Assembly: GCA_030847615.1 (NCBI GenBank)
Contig: JAUMIR010000003.1
Span: 286,310,265-286,374,264, forward strand
Length of the DNA: 64,000 bases
Source of the DNA: Gambelia wislizenii
Lineage: Eukaryota > Chordata > Lepidosauria > Squamata > Crotaphytidae
Direction of reading: 5' to 3'
This document shows positions 20,738-31,137 of this stretch, in pieces. A program made the position numbers and the translations under genes. Within the stretch, counting starts at the first letter, position 1. Each line of letters begins with the position of its first letter. The notes beneath the pieces were generated by a model. It did no database searches and was not told the origin of the DNA. It worked only from the letters and a program-made list of their open reading frames with translations.

Positions 20738-20907
20738 GGAGCCAGTGTGGTATTGTGGTTTTTGAGCTGGACTAGGACTCAAAGTTTGAACCCCACTCTT
20801 CCATGCAAACCCTCAGTGACTTTGGGAAGGTCACACACTCTCAACCACAGAGGAAGGGAGTGGCAAACTTCTCTGAATACATCTTGGCAAGAAAACCTGG
20901 GATAGGA
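20738..20907 (+). mobile_element. tRNA-derived SINE
   Basis: The head is GGAGCCAGTGTGGTATTGTG, followed by GCTGGACTAGGACTC and a B-box-like 'gtttgaacccc'. The body includes 'gggaaggtcacacactctca' and the end TCTTGGCAAGAAAACCTGGG. The tail is lost. It directly abuts a foldback MITE. Confidence 0.8.
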
Positions 20908-20916
20908 TGAATTACC

Positions 20917-21105
20917 ACCAGTAGCTGATGGCTCTAATGTCAGTGGAGTGGCGATTTCACTCTGAGTTTTAGTCTGAACTTTAAAGGCACTATCGAGTGT
21001 GCTGAACACTATCCCCCCATAGGTTCAGCACCTTGGTTCCTTTAGACTAAAACACAGAGTGGATTTACTGCCCCATTGACAAAGCAGTCACTAGTTGCTA
21101 CTGCG
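20917..21105. mobile_element. Foldback MITE, copy 3
   Basis: Arms AGCTGATGGCTCTAATGTCA ... GAGTTTTAGTCTGAACTTTA and the inverse, ending 'gacaaagcagtcactagttgct'. The middle contains GGTTCAGCACCTTGG, as in copy 1. Confidence 0.75.
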
Positions 21106-21167
21106 AAGGGCAGGAATAAGTCCTAGTTATAGCCAACAATGAACAAAGACAAGCACTTTCAGGACTT

Positions 21168-21495
21168 TTTCAAATGGGGTAAAAAAAAATATGAGGAGGT
21201 TGGGAGAAGAATGGGGCTGTTGCGCTTACAGAGCCCTGTTTCAGACAGCCCCGTCCACCTCCTGACCTTCCCCTGTGCTTCCTCTGTGCTGCGGGCTCTG
21301 CTTTTTATTGACGGGGGTTTTTCTGTGAATAAAAGCAGCACATTTCTCGCGTGGATAGCATGGAGGAAGGATGGGGGAAGGTCGGGAGGAGGACAGGGCT
21401 TTCTGAGACAGGGCTGTGTAAACGCGACAACCCCGTTCTTCTCCTGACCGCCTTGGGGTTGGGTTTTTTTTACCCTGTTTGAAAAATTCCTAAGT
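21168..21495. mobile_element. MITE with about 70-bp terminal inverted repeats
   Basis: The left arm begins CAGGACTTTTTCAAATGGGG and runs through GGGAGAAGAATGGGGCTGTT. The right arm, reversed, reads the same, ending 'gaaaaattcctaagtccagg'. The opposing ORFs at 21139-21447 and 21159-21524 are mirror products of the palindrome, not genes. Confidence 0.7.
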
Positions 21496-21529
21496 CCAGG
21501 AGTTAATGATACCAAAAAGTTCAATGCTC

Positions 21530-21860
21530 TGCTTCAAATTTATTATTTATTAAACTCATATTGTACTTTTCTGCCAAAACTGGCACTGAAGGCAACTTGA
21601 AATAAAACAACTACATTTAAAATGAAACTGGTTTAAAATGCAATTAAAGACACATTGCTAAACAACATTGTTAAAAACAACAACCTACAAAGGCCTGTGT
21701 GAATAAAAAATATATTTGTCTGCTAGTCAAAAGACAAAGGGTGGGGGGAGCAGTCTAGCATCCCTCAGTAAGGAGTTCCAGAGAAACCTTTCTTATGCTC
21801 CCACCAAACATGCTTCTGGGGCAATAATAGGACCTAATGAATTACAATCCATTATGCTGT
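21530..21860 (-). pseudogene. L2-type LINE 3' remnant
   Basis: On the minus strand, GGAACTCCTTACTGAGGGAT leads into ACTCCCTTCC-like L2 ORF2 C-terminus and an A/T-rich 3' UTR. On the plus strand the UTR is visible as many TTTAAAA stretches and GTTTAAAATGCAATTAAAGA. Broken and partial. Confidence 0.5.
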
Positions 21861-21984
21861 GAATTAAGTTGGAAATGTTGGCAGCAAAAGAGCTAATTTA
21901 ATGAAATTTATTTTTTAACACAAGTGTCTAACTTAAGGTGGAATTTCAGAATCCAAGCTTTTTCAAAATTATATTATTAATTAA

Positions 21985-22195
21985 TTAAATGAGCCACAGC
22001 CAGTGACAGGTAGTGGCTTCCATATCATTGAGGCAATGAAACCACACTGGGTTTTAGTAAGAACTTTAAAGAAGATATTTTGGGGATAGAGTTTAGCTCC
22101 TTGGAGAGCTCTTTTGAAGTCTGGACTAAAATCCAGAGCAGATTCATTGCCCAACTGACATGAAAGCCTCCAGCTGTCAGGAGCCACAATGCTGA
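21985..22195. mobile_element. Foldback MITE, copy 4
   Basis: Arms GACAGGTAGTGGCTTCCATA ... GGGTTTTAGTAAGAACTTTA and the inverse, ending CATGAAAGCCTCCAGCTGTC. Same family as 3310, 14005 and 20917. Confidence 0.75.
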
Positions 22196-23220
22196 AAAGC
22201 CAACAGACACTTAGGACTATCACACCAGCCTTCTGCCTCACCATGATAGTGTTAGTTCAGGGAATGGAAACATACCAGTTTGGGAATGTTCCTTATCACA
22301 ACTCTCTTGAATCGCACAATTGCAGTGCTCTGGTGGTCTATAGTTGCATGATCTGTCTTCCACACCAGCGCCATAATGCCACCTTTCCAACCTATATCCT
22401 ACCCAGCATGTCTTTCAGTATTTTCTTCTTTGTGCTGTAATTTTGCAAATACAGCAATACTAGGGTGTGGGGGGATAAAAATATAGAAAATAAATGGAAA
22501 AAGAGCCTGCTTTGGAATAGCGAATGGGAGGGGGAGGAGAAGAATCACGCCCACTGACACCACATGACATGTGATAAAGTCCATTACCTAGTTCTTTATT
22601 CTAAACTTCATTCTCTTGGGTTTTTGCAAAACTACGTTTTCTTTTTTGCTAATCCCTCAGGGCTGAGAAATTAAAACATTTAGTTCACAAATAGTAAGTG
22701 CAACTTGGAATGGTTGTAGTGGTCTTTGCATTCAGATGGCCTTCCCTGAGTTCTACAATAGAAACCACACACTGGCCCCGGAAACTAACCATTTCAGCTT
22801 TCACCTAGGCACATGTGGGAATCAGTAAGGGAAGAAAGGGGGGAAAGCAAGAAAATTTGTTTCCTGTGTGTGCATTGGAGGGATGAGAAATAAGGTTTTG
22901 CAAATGTATGCAGTTGTTTCCTTCTCAAAAGTAGTGGGGAGAAGGATAAAAATAATGGATGTGGTTTTCTACCTTTATTCTGGCAAGGCTTTTAGTTTAG
23001 CAATGTAACGTAAGTTTAAATGTCAAATTGAAATTAACTTAAGATAAATGCAATTCAAGTTAACGTTTAAATCACTTATTAACTAGTTATGTAATGTGTT
23101 CATCCATTTCTAGTAATTTTTCCACCTCTGAGGGAAAACAGTGACTTTCCTGAAGATCTTAAAATCTGGACAAGCTCACAAGGAGAATATGACCTTTCAG
23201 ATAGCCTCTTCCCAAGTTAC
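22196..23220. other. No gene recognised
   Basis: No nameable repeat. Small ORFs lack domains. Confidence 0.45.
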
Positions 23221-23332
23221 ATAGGGCTTTATTGTTCATCAATTTGTTCTTGTTGTTGTGTTATATAGGGCTTTATTGTTCATCAATTTGTTGTTGTTGT
23301 TGTTGTTGTGTTATATAGGGCTTTATTGGCCG

Positions 23333-23366
<34 letters not shown>

Positions 23367-23370
23367 GTGT
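23221..23370 (+). repeat. Tandem unit with (GTT)n blocks
   Basis: The phrase TATAGGGCTTTATTG occurs three times (about 23220, 23264 and 23314), each followed by a growing (GTT)n run. The last run continues into the reversed (CAA)n tail of the SINE at 23340-23480. This looks like tandem duplication of flank plus SINE tail. Confidence 0.65.
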
Positions 23371-23480
23371 CTTCAATTTGTTTCCAACTTATGTGGCCCA
23401 GAGGCAATCTATCACAGGATTTTCTTGGCAAGGTTTATTCAGAGGGGGTTTGCCATTGCTTTCTTCTGAGCACTTTAAAT
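23340..23480 (-). mobile_element. tRNA SINE 3' half
   Basis: On the minus strand the body reads CAATGGCAAACCCCCTCTGA, CTTGCCAAGAAAATCCTGTG, then TAAGTTGGAAACAAATTGAA and a (CAA)n tail. This is the standard 3' part of the squamate tRNA SINE; the head is missing. Confidence 0.75.
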
Positions 23481-23766
23481 TATGTCCAGAAAGACAGACA
23501 CCGTTAACTGTTTCACTTGGGTTGATAAACAGTAAAATTGTTGACTCTTTAAAACAAGTGTGGGCAACATGTGATGCAGTTCTCCAATAAAATAAGGCAC
23601 ATCATCCCCATCTGCCATGTTTTGGTTTGGAAACCAAAAAAAAGTTTCAAAAAGAGGAAAGAAGCCCCTGGTGGTCTCTATGAAGACTGGCCCTGGCCTT
23701 GGACCTGTCCAAGTTTCTCACTCTTGCTTTAATGAATGCTCTTCTTTCTAAAGCTGGGGAGCAAAT

Positions 23767-23903
23767 CATGTAGCCCCCCCCCCGATGTTGTTGGACTGCA
23801 AATCCCAACATCTCTTGCCAGCATAGCAAAATTTAAGAATTCTGGGAATCCCCAGCTGAGAATGCTGGGAATTGCAGTCCAGCATTGGGTGGGGCCACAT
23901 GAT
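23767..23903. mobile_element. Short palindromic hAT-type MITE
   Basis: Ends CATGTAGCCCCCCCCCCGAT and GGGTGGGGCCACATG. Inner inverted segments are 'ggactgcaaatcccaac' and 'gggaattgcagtccagc'. About 137 bp. Confidence 0.6.
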
Positions 23904-23904
23904 C

Positions 23905-25119
23905 CCTACCCCTATTGGGAAAAATGAGGCAATGCCTTTGGATCACTTTAACCAAAACTTGCTTGTACTGTTTAATAAACATACAAAAGAGGAGACTGAT
24001 TTTTTTCATGGTTACCACCACTCCCATATATTTTAAAGGGATGAGGGGCTAAAAATACACATGTGGAGAGCTGATGCAGAGCTATGCAGCACATGTATTT
24101 TCTGCTTCAGGATCATGTCAAAGAACAAAAAAAACCAAAAAGCCTTGCTTGAAGTATCCCAAAAGCTTTAAGGAGGGCCATCAAAGGCTGCTATAGCGGG
24201 ATATGAAGAATGAGCAGCTGGGCAGCAGCAGCAACATCCTCCTTTTCCTCCTGGAATGAGAATGGAATGGCCACCGGATCCCTGGCAGGTTGCCACATGG
24301 CAGCACAAGACTCTTTGGCCTCAGGGAAAGGCTCTGGTACATTCAACAGTGGACTCTGGGTTTAATCTGTATCTGCTAGGGATGGTATGTGGAATGGTAT
24401 CCTTGTTTATATCCCAGTCGCATTACATCCATTGCTTCTTTGTCCTACCAAATTATTTCAAATGTTAAAAGGCAAGTTTGGCAAGAGATCATTCTTCATA
24501 CATAATCCAGTGAACTTTGGCTCTCTCCTTCCCCTCTCCCCTTTACATTGGAAGTTTCTGAAGACAGAACAAAGAAATGGACAACACAATTTTATCGACC
24601 TTTCTACCCCAGAAACAAATCCCATCGAGTTTGCTGAGGCTTACTTTCATATAAATGTGTAGACACATTTGGAAGGGGCCATGCTGGGAAAGGCTAAAGA
24701 AGACCCATGCTACTGTTCCAGTAAGCCTCAAACTTAACATGATGCTTCCTGAGTCCTTCAGAGCCACATTTGATTGGGCTTTTCTTTAATTACAGGTGAA
24801 GGAAGAGTGGATCTTCATAGGATGGCACTAGCAATGAAAATGGAAAGGAATCTGAGCTCATTGAAGCCCCATGCAGTCTCAGTGAAAACTGGCCCCTCAC
24901 CACAGGCATGGGGTTTAGGGGAAAACCTCCCATTAGTGAAGCCTGGGTGATGATTGTAGTCCAAAACACAAGGAAGAGCACTCTGTCCTAAAGTAGACAC
25001 AATGTTAAACCATGTCAGGTTAAGAAAGAAGAAAAACAAACAAACAAAAAGAAAGCCCTCCCACCTTTTCATTGGGTTTACAGAAGAAAGAGATAAATAA
25101 CCCATTCTCCCCACATTGA
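23905..25119. other. No gene recognised
   Basis: No nameable repeat or coding feature. The ORFs here show no domains. Confidence 0.45.
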
Positions 25120-25723
25120 AGATTATCAGACAGGGACAAAAATAGCATCCCTGTCTTGCTATCTCCTCTCCTGCCCCACTCCTGTCCCTGTAACGCTATA
25201 AAAATAAAAGTTTTCAAACCTACCTTTGCTGCTTGTTTCCCTCCCCGCAGCAGCCCAGGAGTGAATGCAGCTCTCACAGAGCTGCATTCACTTCCTGGAA
25301 TGGAAATCCCAGCCGTTCTCACAAGAGGACGATTGTGTGGGAAATTCAAAAAGAAAAAGAAACTTCAAAAAGTAAAACCAAGCACAAAAACACACTTTAA
25401 AAAATACAAGAAACCCAGGGAGGGTATAAAAAAGTGTGTCACTTACCTCCTTGTCCCTATTGTACCCGGAAGTGTTTGGCATGGACCTCCCAGTGATGCT
25501 GGCATTGTGCCAGCACAACGGGGCACCTTTTCACTCACCCGTCGTTCCATTACAGAAACAGAATAATGGATCAATTAATGGCTTAGTCCATGAATAAAAA
25601 AGAGCACCGGGGGGACGGAAGCAGCACAGGAGCATATCGACCTGTGGACGACGTCTGAAAGGGAAACCCTTTCACAATCTCATGGCATCCCTGTCATGCT
25701 ATATTTAGGTTGTCTGATAATCT
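25120..25723 (-). mobile_element. TTATCAGAC-family DNA transposon, copy 3
   Basis: Ends AGATTATCAGACAGGGAC (from 25120) and GTTGTCTGATAATCT (to 25723). The interior is the reverse of copy 2: 'agctgcattcacttcctgga', 'tcacaagaggacgattgtgt' and AATTAATGGCTTAGTCC. It lacks the duplication seen in copy 2. No transposase. Confidence 0.75.
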
Positions 25724-25849
25724 CCACTGAAAAATCACCACTCCTCACTATAGTTCCTTTTAGCCCTAAAAATAAAAAGTTCTCATCACTGACAGTCTCT
25801 TTCTTTCTCTTTCCTTTCTCAACAGCAAGTCAAAACTCTGAAGACTTTG

Positions 25850-26545
25850 GGGTTGTCTAAATGGTGAAAATACTCCTCATGGAATGCAAGGAGAATATGA
25901 CCTGACTTAATAGCCTCCCGCATTGTATCACCATATTCAGAAGGAGGGAGACCAAAAAAACCCAAAACTCCAAAGAAAAAGCCTTCATAACTTTTCCAGG
26001 AATTTTTAAAAAACAGCAGAGGGGGGCATGCAGATTGCTGCTCATTGGGACAAGTGATTTGATTTGATTCACTTTCCCAAAGGAGCAGAAGCTGAAAGCT
26101 GATTGGCTGGATGAAGACAGGGTTTGCTAACAAGACAAGTGCCCAGAACCACCATTTTTTTCACCTTAGTGAGTGAGTGCTAATGTGATAAAATGGGGTG
26201 GGATGGGGGTTTTTTTGCTTTTCTGTTAAGGCAAAAGATCATATTTTGCAACTTATATATGCTTTAAATGGGGTTTTTTTTGCTTTTCTGTTAAGGCAAA
26301 AGATCATATTTTGCAACTTATATATGCTTTAAAAAAAACCTGTTTGGTGGTGGCAACTGGTGAGAATAAAAACACGAGTAATTCACTCACAGCCTCCATC
26401 TTGATTCACAAGAATGCCCATTTGCACAGGAATCACAGATAGCTTCCCATACCCCCCCAAAAAAAATCATTAAGACAAATAGCAGTTGCTACGAGTTGCC
26501 TTTACTGTGAAGCAATCGATTTCTTTTGCCTCATATAGACAACCC
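25850..26545 (-). mobile_element. Harbinger-like MITE (GGG-TIR family), copy 1
   Basis: Ends GGGTTGTCTAAATGGTGAAA and TCATATAGACAACCC. The interior matches copies at 31190-31795 and 35831-36418: ACTCCTCATGGAATGCAAGG, 'ccaggaatttttaaaaaac' and 'gtgattt...attcactttccc'. The other two copies have 3-bp target duplications; here the flanks do not match cleanly. No transposase. It contains a perfect 65-bp tandem duplication. Confidence 0.65.
26206..26333 (+). repeat. Perfect 65-bp tandem duplication
   Basis: Two consecutive units contain GCTTTTCTGTTAAGGCAAAA and end TATATATGCTTTAAA. Matching positions (26217 and 26282) are 65 bp apart. I see no substitutions between the units apart from the length of the T run. 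Confidence 0.85.
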
Positions 26546-27383
26546 GTCTGTAAACTGAGCAAAGTTAGATATTCAGATGAAAAACAAATGCACTCTTGCT
26601 AATGATAACCTCAGAAAGCCCTAAGGCCACAGTGCTAAATACTCTTACCAATAAGTAACAATCTGTGAAAACAGGCTCTCTTAAAAGAGAGCTCAGCAGG
26701 TTTTTCATTCATGGGTGGGTGTAGCTTTCCCCTGGCACTGAAATTTGGATGACTAGAATACTAAAACAAAAGGTGGTCTAAAACAGGGTCCCCCAATGTG
26801 TCATACCACACATACAGATGTTTGAAACTATGCTTCCCATCATCCCCAGCCAGCATGGACTGTAGTCAGTTGTGAGAGGAGATACATCCCAAAACATCTG
26901 GAAGGCATACAGGTGGGAAAGGATGATTGGAAAGGATTTTTATAGTGACTCTGTCTATTAAAGATTCAGAATTAGTGGAAGATCAAAACTGGCTTGACAA
27001 ATTTGGCCAGGAATATACCTATTGTTAGGCCAATGGCAATTCATGGCCAGCAAATGCATTTTCCTGTGCCCCAAGAATATACTAATCAAGTGGGCATTTG
27101 AAATATGCAAGAAATGTTTAGAGTGGGACTGGAAGAAATGCCGTGAGAGCTAAACTGCTTTGTGCAAGATACCTATGGCACTGGTGCTTCCCCTAAATAC
27201 AAAATAAAACAAAAAACAAAAAATGCCCACCAAACCCCTTTTTGGACTACAGTTCCTAGAATTCCCCCAGTCAGCATGAGTTTATGTGTGAATGAACACA
27301 TACCATATATCACAAAAACTGAAACAGTTGTTCCCCTTGAATTTTCACGGCTTGGGAAAACAGGGTATGAGCTCGAAAAGGTA
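26546..27383. other. No gene; hAT-type MITE fragments
   Basis: A hAT-type fragment at about 26785-26920 runs from CAGGGTCCCCCAATGTG to CATCTGGAAGGCATACAGGT. A small fragment at 27228-27275 contains GGACTACAGTTCCTAGAATT. The rest is unassigned. Confidence 0.5.
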
Positions 27384-28502
27384 AGGACATTATCAGACAT
27401 GACAAAAATCACACAATTATGATGTCACAGTAGCGTGATCAGGTCTCGCTATTGCAAGACATTGTCCCACATCTGTGGCCAATATGTGCTCCAGCTGCGA
27501 ATAAGGCATTGGTTTTAATTGATGGGTTAACCCATCAATAGATCTTCAATACTGCTTTTTCCACTGTATTAAAGGTGTGCAAAACCATGTGTCCAAAACC
27601 AGAAAAGGGCAACTAAAATGGTGAAAGGTCTGGAAACCATGTCTTATGAGGAGAGACTTAGGGAGCTGGGTATGTTTAGCCTGGAAAAAAAGATGGTTAA
27701 GAGGCGATATGATAGCCCTGTTTAAGTATTTAAAGGGGTGTCATGTTGAGGATGGAGCAGGCTTGTTTTCTGCTGCTCCAGAGACTGGAACACGGAACAA
27801 TGGGTGCAAGCTCCAGAAACAGAGATTCCGCCTCAATATTAGGAGAAACTTTTTGACAGTAAGAGCTGTTCGGCAGTGGAACACACTCCCTCAGAGCGTG
27901 GTGGGGTCTCCTTCCTCGGAGGTCTTTAAGCAGAGGCTGGATGGCCATCTGACAGGGATGCTTTGATCGTGATTTCCTGCGAGGCAGGGGGTTGGACTGG
28001 ATGGCCCTTGTGGTCTCTTCCAACTCTACAATTCTATGATTCTAAGATTCTATGATTCTATGTCCTGCTGTAATCATGAGATTACAGTGTGAATGGGTGG
28101 TCCTCTTTCCCCTATCCCCATTGCCACCAAGAAAACCTCCTGGTAACAATGTGAAGATGATTGACAGGACATTCTTTTTATGAACCCTCTCGTTTTTGCT
28201 GGCAAGTTTTTATGTTTGTTTCAGTGCTTGTGTGTACATTTACTTTGTTAATTAAGGTGTTTTTTGGAGTTTTAAGCATGCTCACATCTTCTCAGAAGAA
28301 CCGTCGAAATCTCACCCATGCTAAATTGTGGAAGTAAACTCCCATTCTTAAAGTGCTAGTGGTGGGCATGTGATAATTCCATGGCGGTTTTCTCTCACGA
28401 TTTCTGCGAGGTGCAAAAGTAAGTCTTGTAATACCACTATGTTTCTGCTTTCCTCACTGGTGGAATTACAGTGTTTTTAGATGCTTGTCTGATAACATCC
28501 TA
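27384..28502 (+). mobile_element. TTATCAGAC-family DNA transposon, copy 4 (interrupted by CR1)
   Basis: Ends AAGGACATTATCAGACATGA and CTTGTCTGATAACATCCT. The interior has 'ttgatgggttaacccatcaat' near 27520 and 'catcttctcagaagaacc' near 28290, matching the order in copies 2 and 5. A CR1 3' fragment is inserted at 27588-28061. Confidence 0.6.
27588..28061 (+). mobile_element. CR1 LINE 3' fragment
   Basis: Encodes the C-terminal part of CR1 ORF2 (segments MFSLEKK-like at 27672, then FRLNIRRNFLTVRAVRQWN) in the frame 27646-27966. It then carries the 3' UTR and the octamer tail ATTCTATGATTCTAAGATTC. 5'-truncated at about 27588. It sits within copy 4 of the TTATCAGAC family. Confidence 0.9.
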
Positions 28503-28711
28503 AGTTCCATCAAACTAATTGCTGATTAGTCACTGGTGGGGTTCACATCTGCCATAGTTTCAAGTGAAGAGCCTTTACTTCACCCCTTTTTGACTGCTTT
28601 CTGCCTTTACTTATTTGCATGTTCATCCTTTACCTGATTTATTTTTACCAGCGGACATTTTAAAAGAAGGCCAGATTAAGGTGGTGAGGGACCCCTCTGT
28701 GCACACACACA

Positions 28712-29045
28712 CCCTCCAACATTTCGTTGATAAACACTAGTACATATGTGGCCAAACAACATCAGAATGTGGTTAAGATGGCAAAAAGTTATGAATGAGG
28801 AAGAACACACAAGAGGCTGCAGCAGTTTGCTTTTGCCTGAGTCTGCAGGGACTTTCCTCTCCTCTCTCCCTGCTGAGTAAATTGTCTGTAAAGCACTTTT
28901 GCACTTTGAACGCACTTTGCAGTAACTGAAGTAAGCTGAGGCCAAAGGAGGAAAGGGGGAGGAGAAGAGAGAAATGGAGATATTCTAAAAGCAGCTGAAA
29001 AAATGGGATGACAGAGGATTAATCAGGAATTTTGGGGGATATGCA
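28712..29045 (+). mobile_element. Short interspersed DNA element, family R, copy 3
   Basis: Begins ACACCCTCCAACATTTC and keeps the family order: GTGGCCAAACAACATCAGAA, GGAAGAACACACAAGAGG, 'gaagtaagctgaggcc' and AAAAGCAGCTGAAAAAATGG. Confidence 0.6.
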
Positions 29046-29295
29046 AATATATGACCCATCTTAGGAGTGGTGGCATGAAAATTAAACAAGTGAATGAATG
29101 ATTAATAAAACACACAATACAATAGACAGCAGTACAGACATCATTGTTAATATGTCTCACTACCTCTGTCCCCAGTATTTCACAATTGGAAATATTGGAC
29201 GCTTTTGGAGGTCAGGTTGGCTGGGGCAAATCAAAGGTCACAATGACCTGGGATATGTCTTAGAAATATTATGGCAAGATAGCCCAAATTAAGTT

Positions 29296-29930
29296 TGTGC
29301 GGAAACCCCTTAGTAAAAACAGCCATTAAGGGGGTATATGCTAATCCTTTCTTCCAGCCCTGGGCACCTCAGCAATGATTCATTTAATCAAACAATTAAG
29401 TGACAATTTCCAAATCTATCCTATGGAAATCCATCCTATACCCCCTTCTGTCCAACCTTGTGAGGTTGTCGTAAACCAATCAATTCCTATCTCCCAGCCA
29501 TTAACACAACCAGTTGAGTTTCTGTTGCCTTTGTCTATCCCGTGCGAAAGCCATCCAAGCTTTGTCGTAACAAGAGTACCTCTTCAGGATATGAAATAGG
29601 GTATAAATATTAGTCCCCCAACAATAGTAAGGTGTGCAACAGTGGACAAACCCAGCCACTCTCTTTCTCAGCGTGTTCCAGATTGGAACCTCCTGTGCCA
29701 CCCTCAATGCCTGTCTGAGTATCTTTGCTGCACAGAACTCTTGTCTTCAAGACTGGTAACTATTGCCCTACATCCCTGAATCTCTCCCTCTATTTAATCT
29801 TTCTGTCTTACTCTGCTATAACCCTGTGTGGTTCTTAGGCATGTGTGTTGCGTGTGTGAGTTCATTTTGTGTTATTTGCAATAAAAATACTTTATTTCAC
29901 TTTAACTGGCATGCTCTCTACAGTTTGAAC
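29296..29930 (+). mobile_element. Candidate solo LTR
   Basis: Promoter- and terminator-like elements occur in LTR order: a CCAAT (AACCAATCAATTCC near 29475), a TATA-like GGTATAAATATT near 29590, and AATAAA near 29879 followed by T-rich sequence. The proposed bounds TGTGCGGAAACC ... CTCTACA begin TG and end CA. I could not prove a target duplication and found no second copy, so this stays a candidate. It could equally be a single-copy promoter-like region. Confidence 0.4.
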
Positions 29931-29951
29931 TGGTATACATACGTATATCAG

Positions 29952-30004
29952 CACGGGATGAGTCCTTCCTGAATCTTCATTTGCGAAGAAAAGCCAGAGA
30001 GAGA
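29952..30004 (+). mobile_element. Zinc-finger LINE: 3' tail only
   Basis: Only the last about 50 bp of the LINE is present: 'gggatgagtccttcctgaat', CTTCATTTGCGAAGAAAAGC, CAGAGAGAGA. It is identical in form to the ends of copies A-C, so it is an extremely 5'-truncated insertion. Possible diverged target duplication: ACATACGT on the left and ACATATGT on the right. Confidence 0.75.
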
Positions 30005-31137
30005 CATATGTGAAAAGATACCTGAAGTTACCTTCCTCTTGCAGGCTACCGTTTGAGCTAATAATTCCCTCAAATAATTATAGAGATAGGTGGGGCTCTA
30101 AAGCACTCCCCACCTCTTAGGATAACACTTTGTGTGTGTGAACCCATGTTTAACAGCCTGACCTCATGCATTTTTACTCAATCAATTAGTCATTAGTTAA
30201 TAGAAAACCTCAAGAATGGGGAGGAATTATAGGGCAAACCACACTTTTCCCCTCCACACTGTGCCCTTAGCCATCAAGGGGAATGGAACAACTGCATCAA
30301 TTGAACCATTGATAATCCAGTCCTACTTTAAAGACATCTTGCAGAAACAATTGCCCATCTTTGTTCTTATACTGTTTGGTTTCGTATGGCTTTTCTCTTA
30401 TAAAATCGTGGCTTTTTAACAGTTGTAAGCTGCTCTGAACAATAAAATAAAACTGCCATAGGAACTGTTAAAGGTGAGGAGGAAAACAGACCCACTGATA
30501 TGCAGAGCTTGGGAAAAAGTTATTTTTGCACTACAAAGCCCAGAGTCTCCACATCCAGCATGCTGACTGAGGGAGTGTGGGAAGTGTAGTCAAAAAGAAG
30601 CATTTTCAGACTGTGAGAATGTAATGGACACTACCCAATCAGCACCACACCCACACAACTTTGTATTTGTATTTCCTTCTTTGTTTCAAGGAGCTAAACC
30701 CTAATGATGAGGAGAGATATCTTTGTATTGAATATGGTGAGAGGGCTTCCAGCCCTTTTCACTTTTAATGGAACTAATCCCAGGGCTTTTTTGTCATGTA
30801 AATTTATCATAAATAACTGGAATACACAATTTTTAAAAATCAAAATGGCCACAGAGGTGGGGGGAGAAAAGGGTCAGGTGAGTGGGTGGGGAAATAATAG
30901 TTTTTCCCCTGCCACAGTTCTAATAAAAATTGCTCCACTCTCTGTATTTACTCTGATGTCCATTGGCAGGAATGGGAGCTTGCATACACGGACTTATACC
31001 AACTGGGAAGGGCGTACAATCAAGAGACTGCTGGGGTAAATCCCCTCTCTAGGTACCATGATCCTGATTTTGCTTCTATTCATCCTTCCCTATGTGAAAG
31101 AGAAAGCAGGTATTTAAACTTTGAAAAAATGGACATA
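30005..31137. other. No gene; an L2-like tail and a MITE
   Basis: An L2-like 3' tail lies at about 30360-30460 (GTAAGCTGCTCTGAACAATA, then AAATAAAA). A hAT-type palindromic MITE at about 30507-30612 runs from CAGAGCTTGGGAAAAAGTTA to 'gtgtagtcaaaaagaagc'. The remainder is unassigned. Confidence 0.5.

Noticed and set aside
21139..21524. Overlapping ORFs on both strands (102 and 121 codons)
   Set aside because: They mirror each other because the DNA is a palindromic MITE.
23221..23370. CRISPR-like repeat array
   Set aside because: Only three imperfect units with simple GTT spacers in a vertebrate sequence; it is a tandem duplication linked to a SINE tail.
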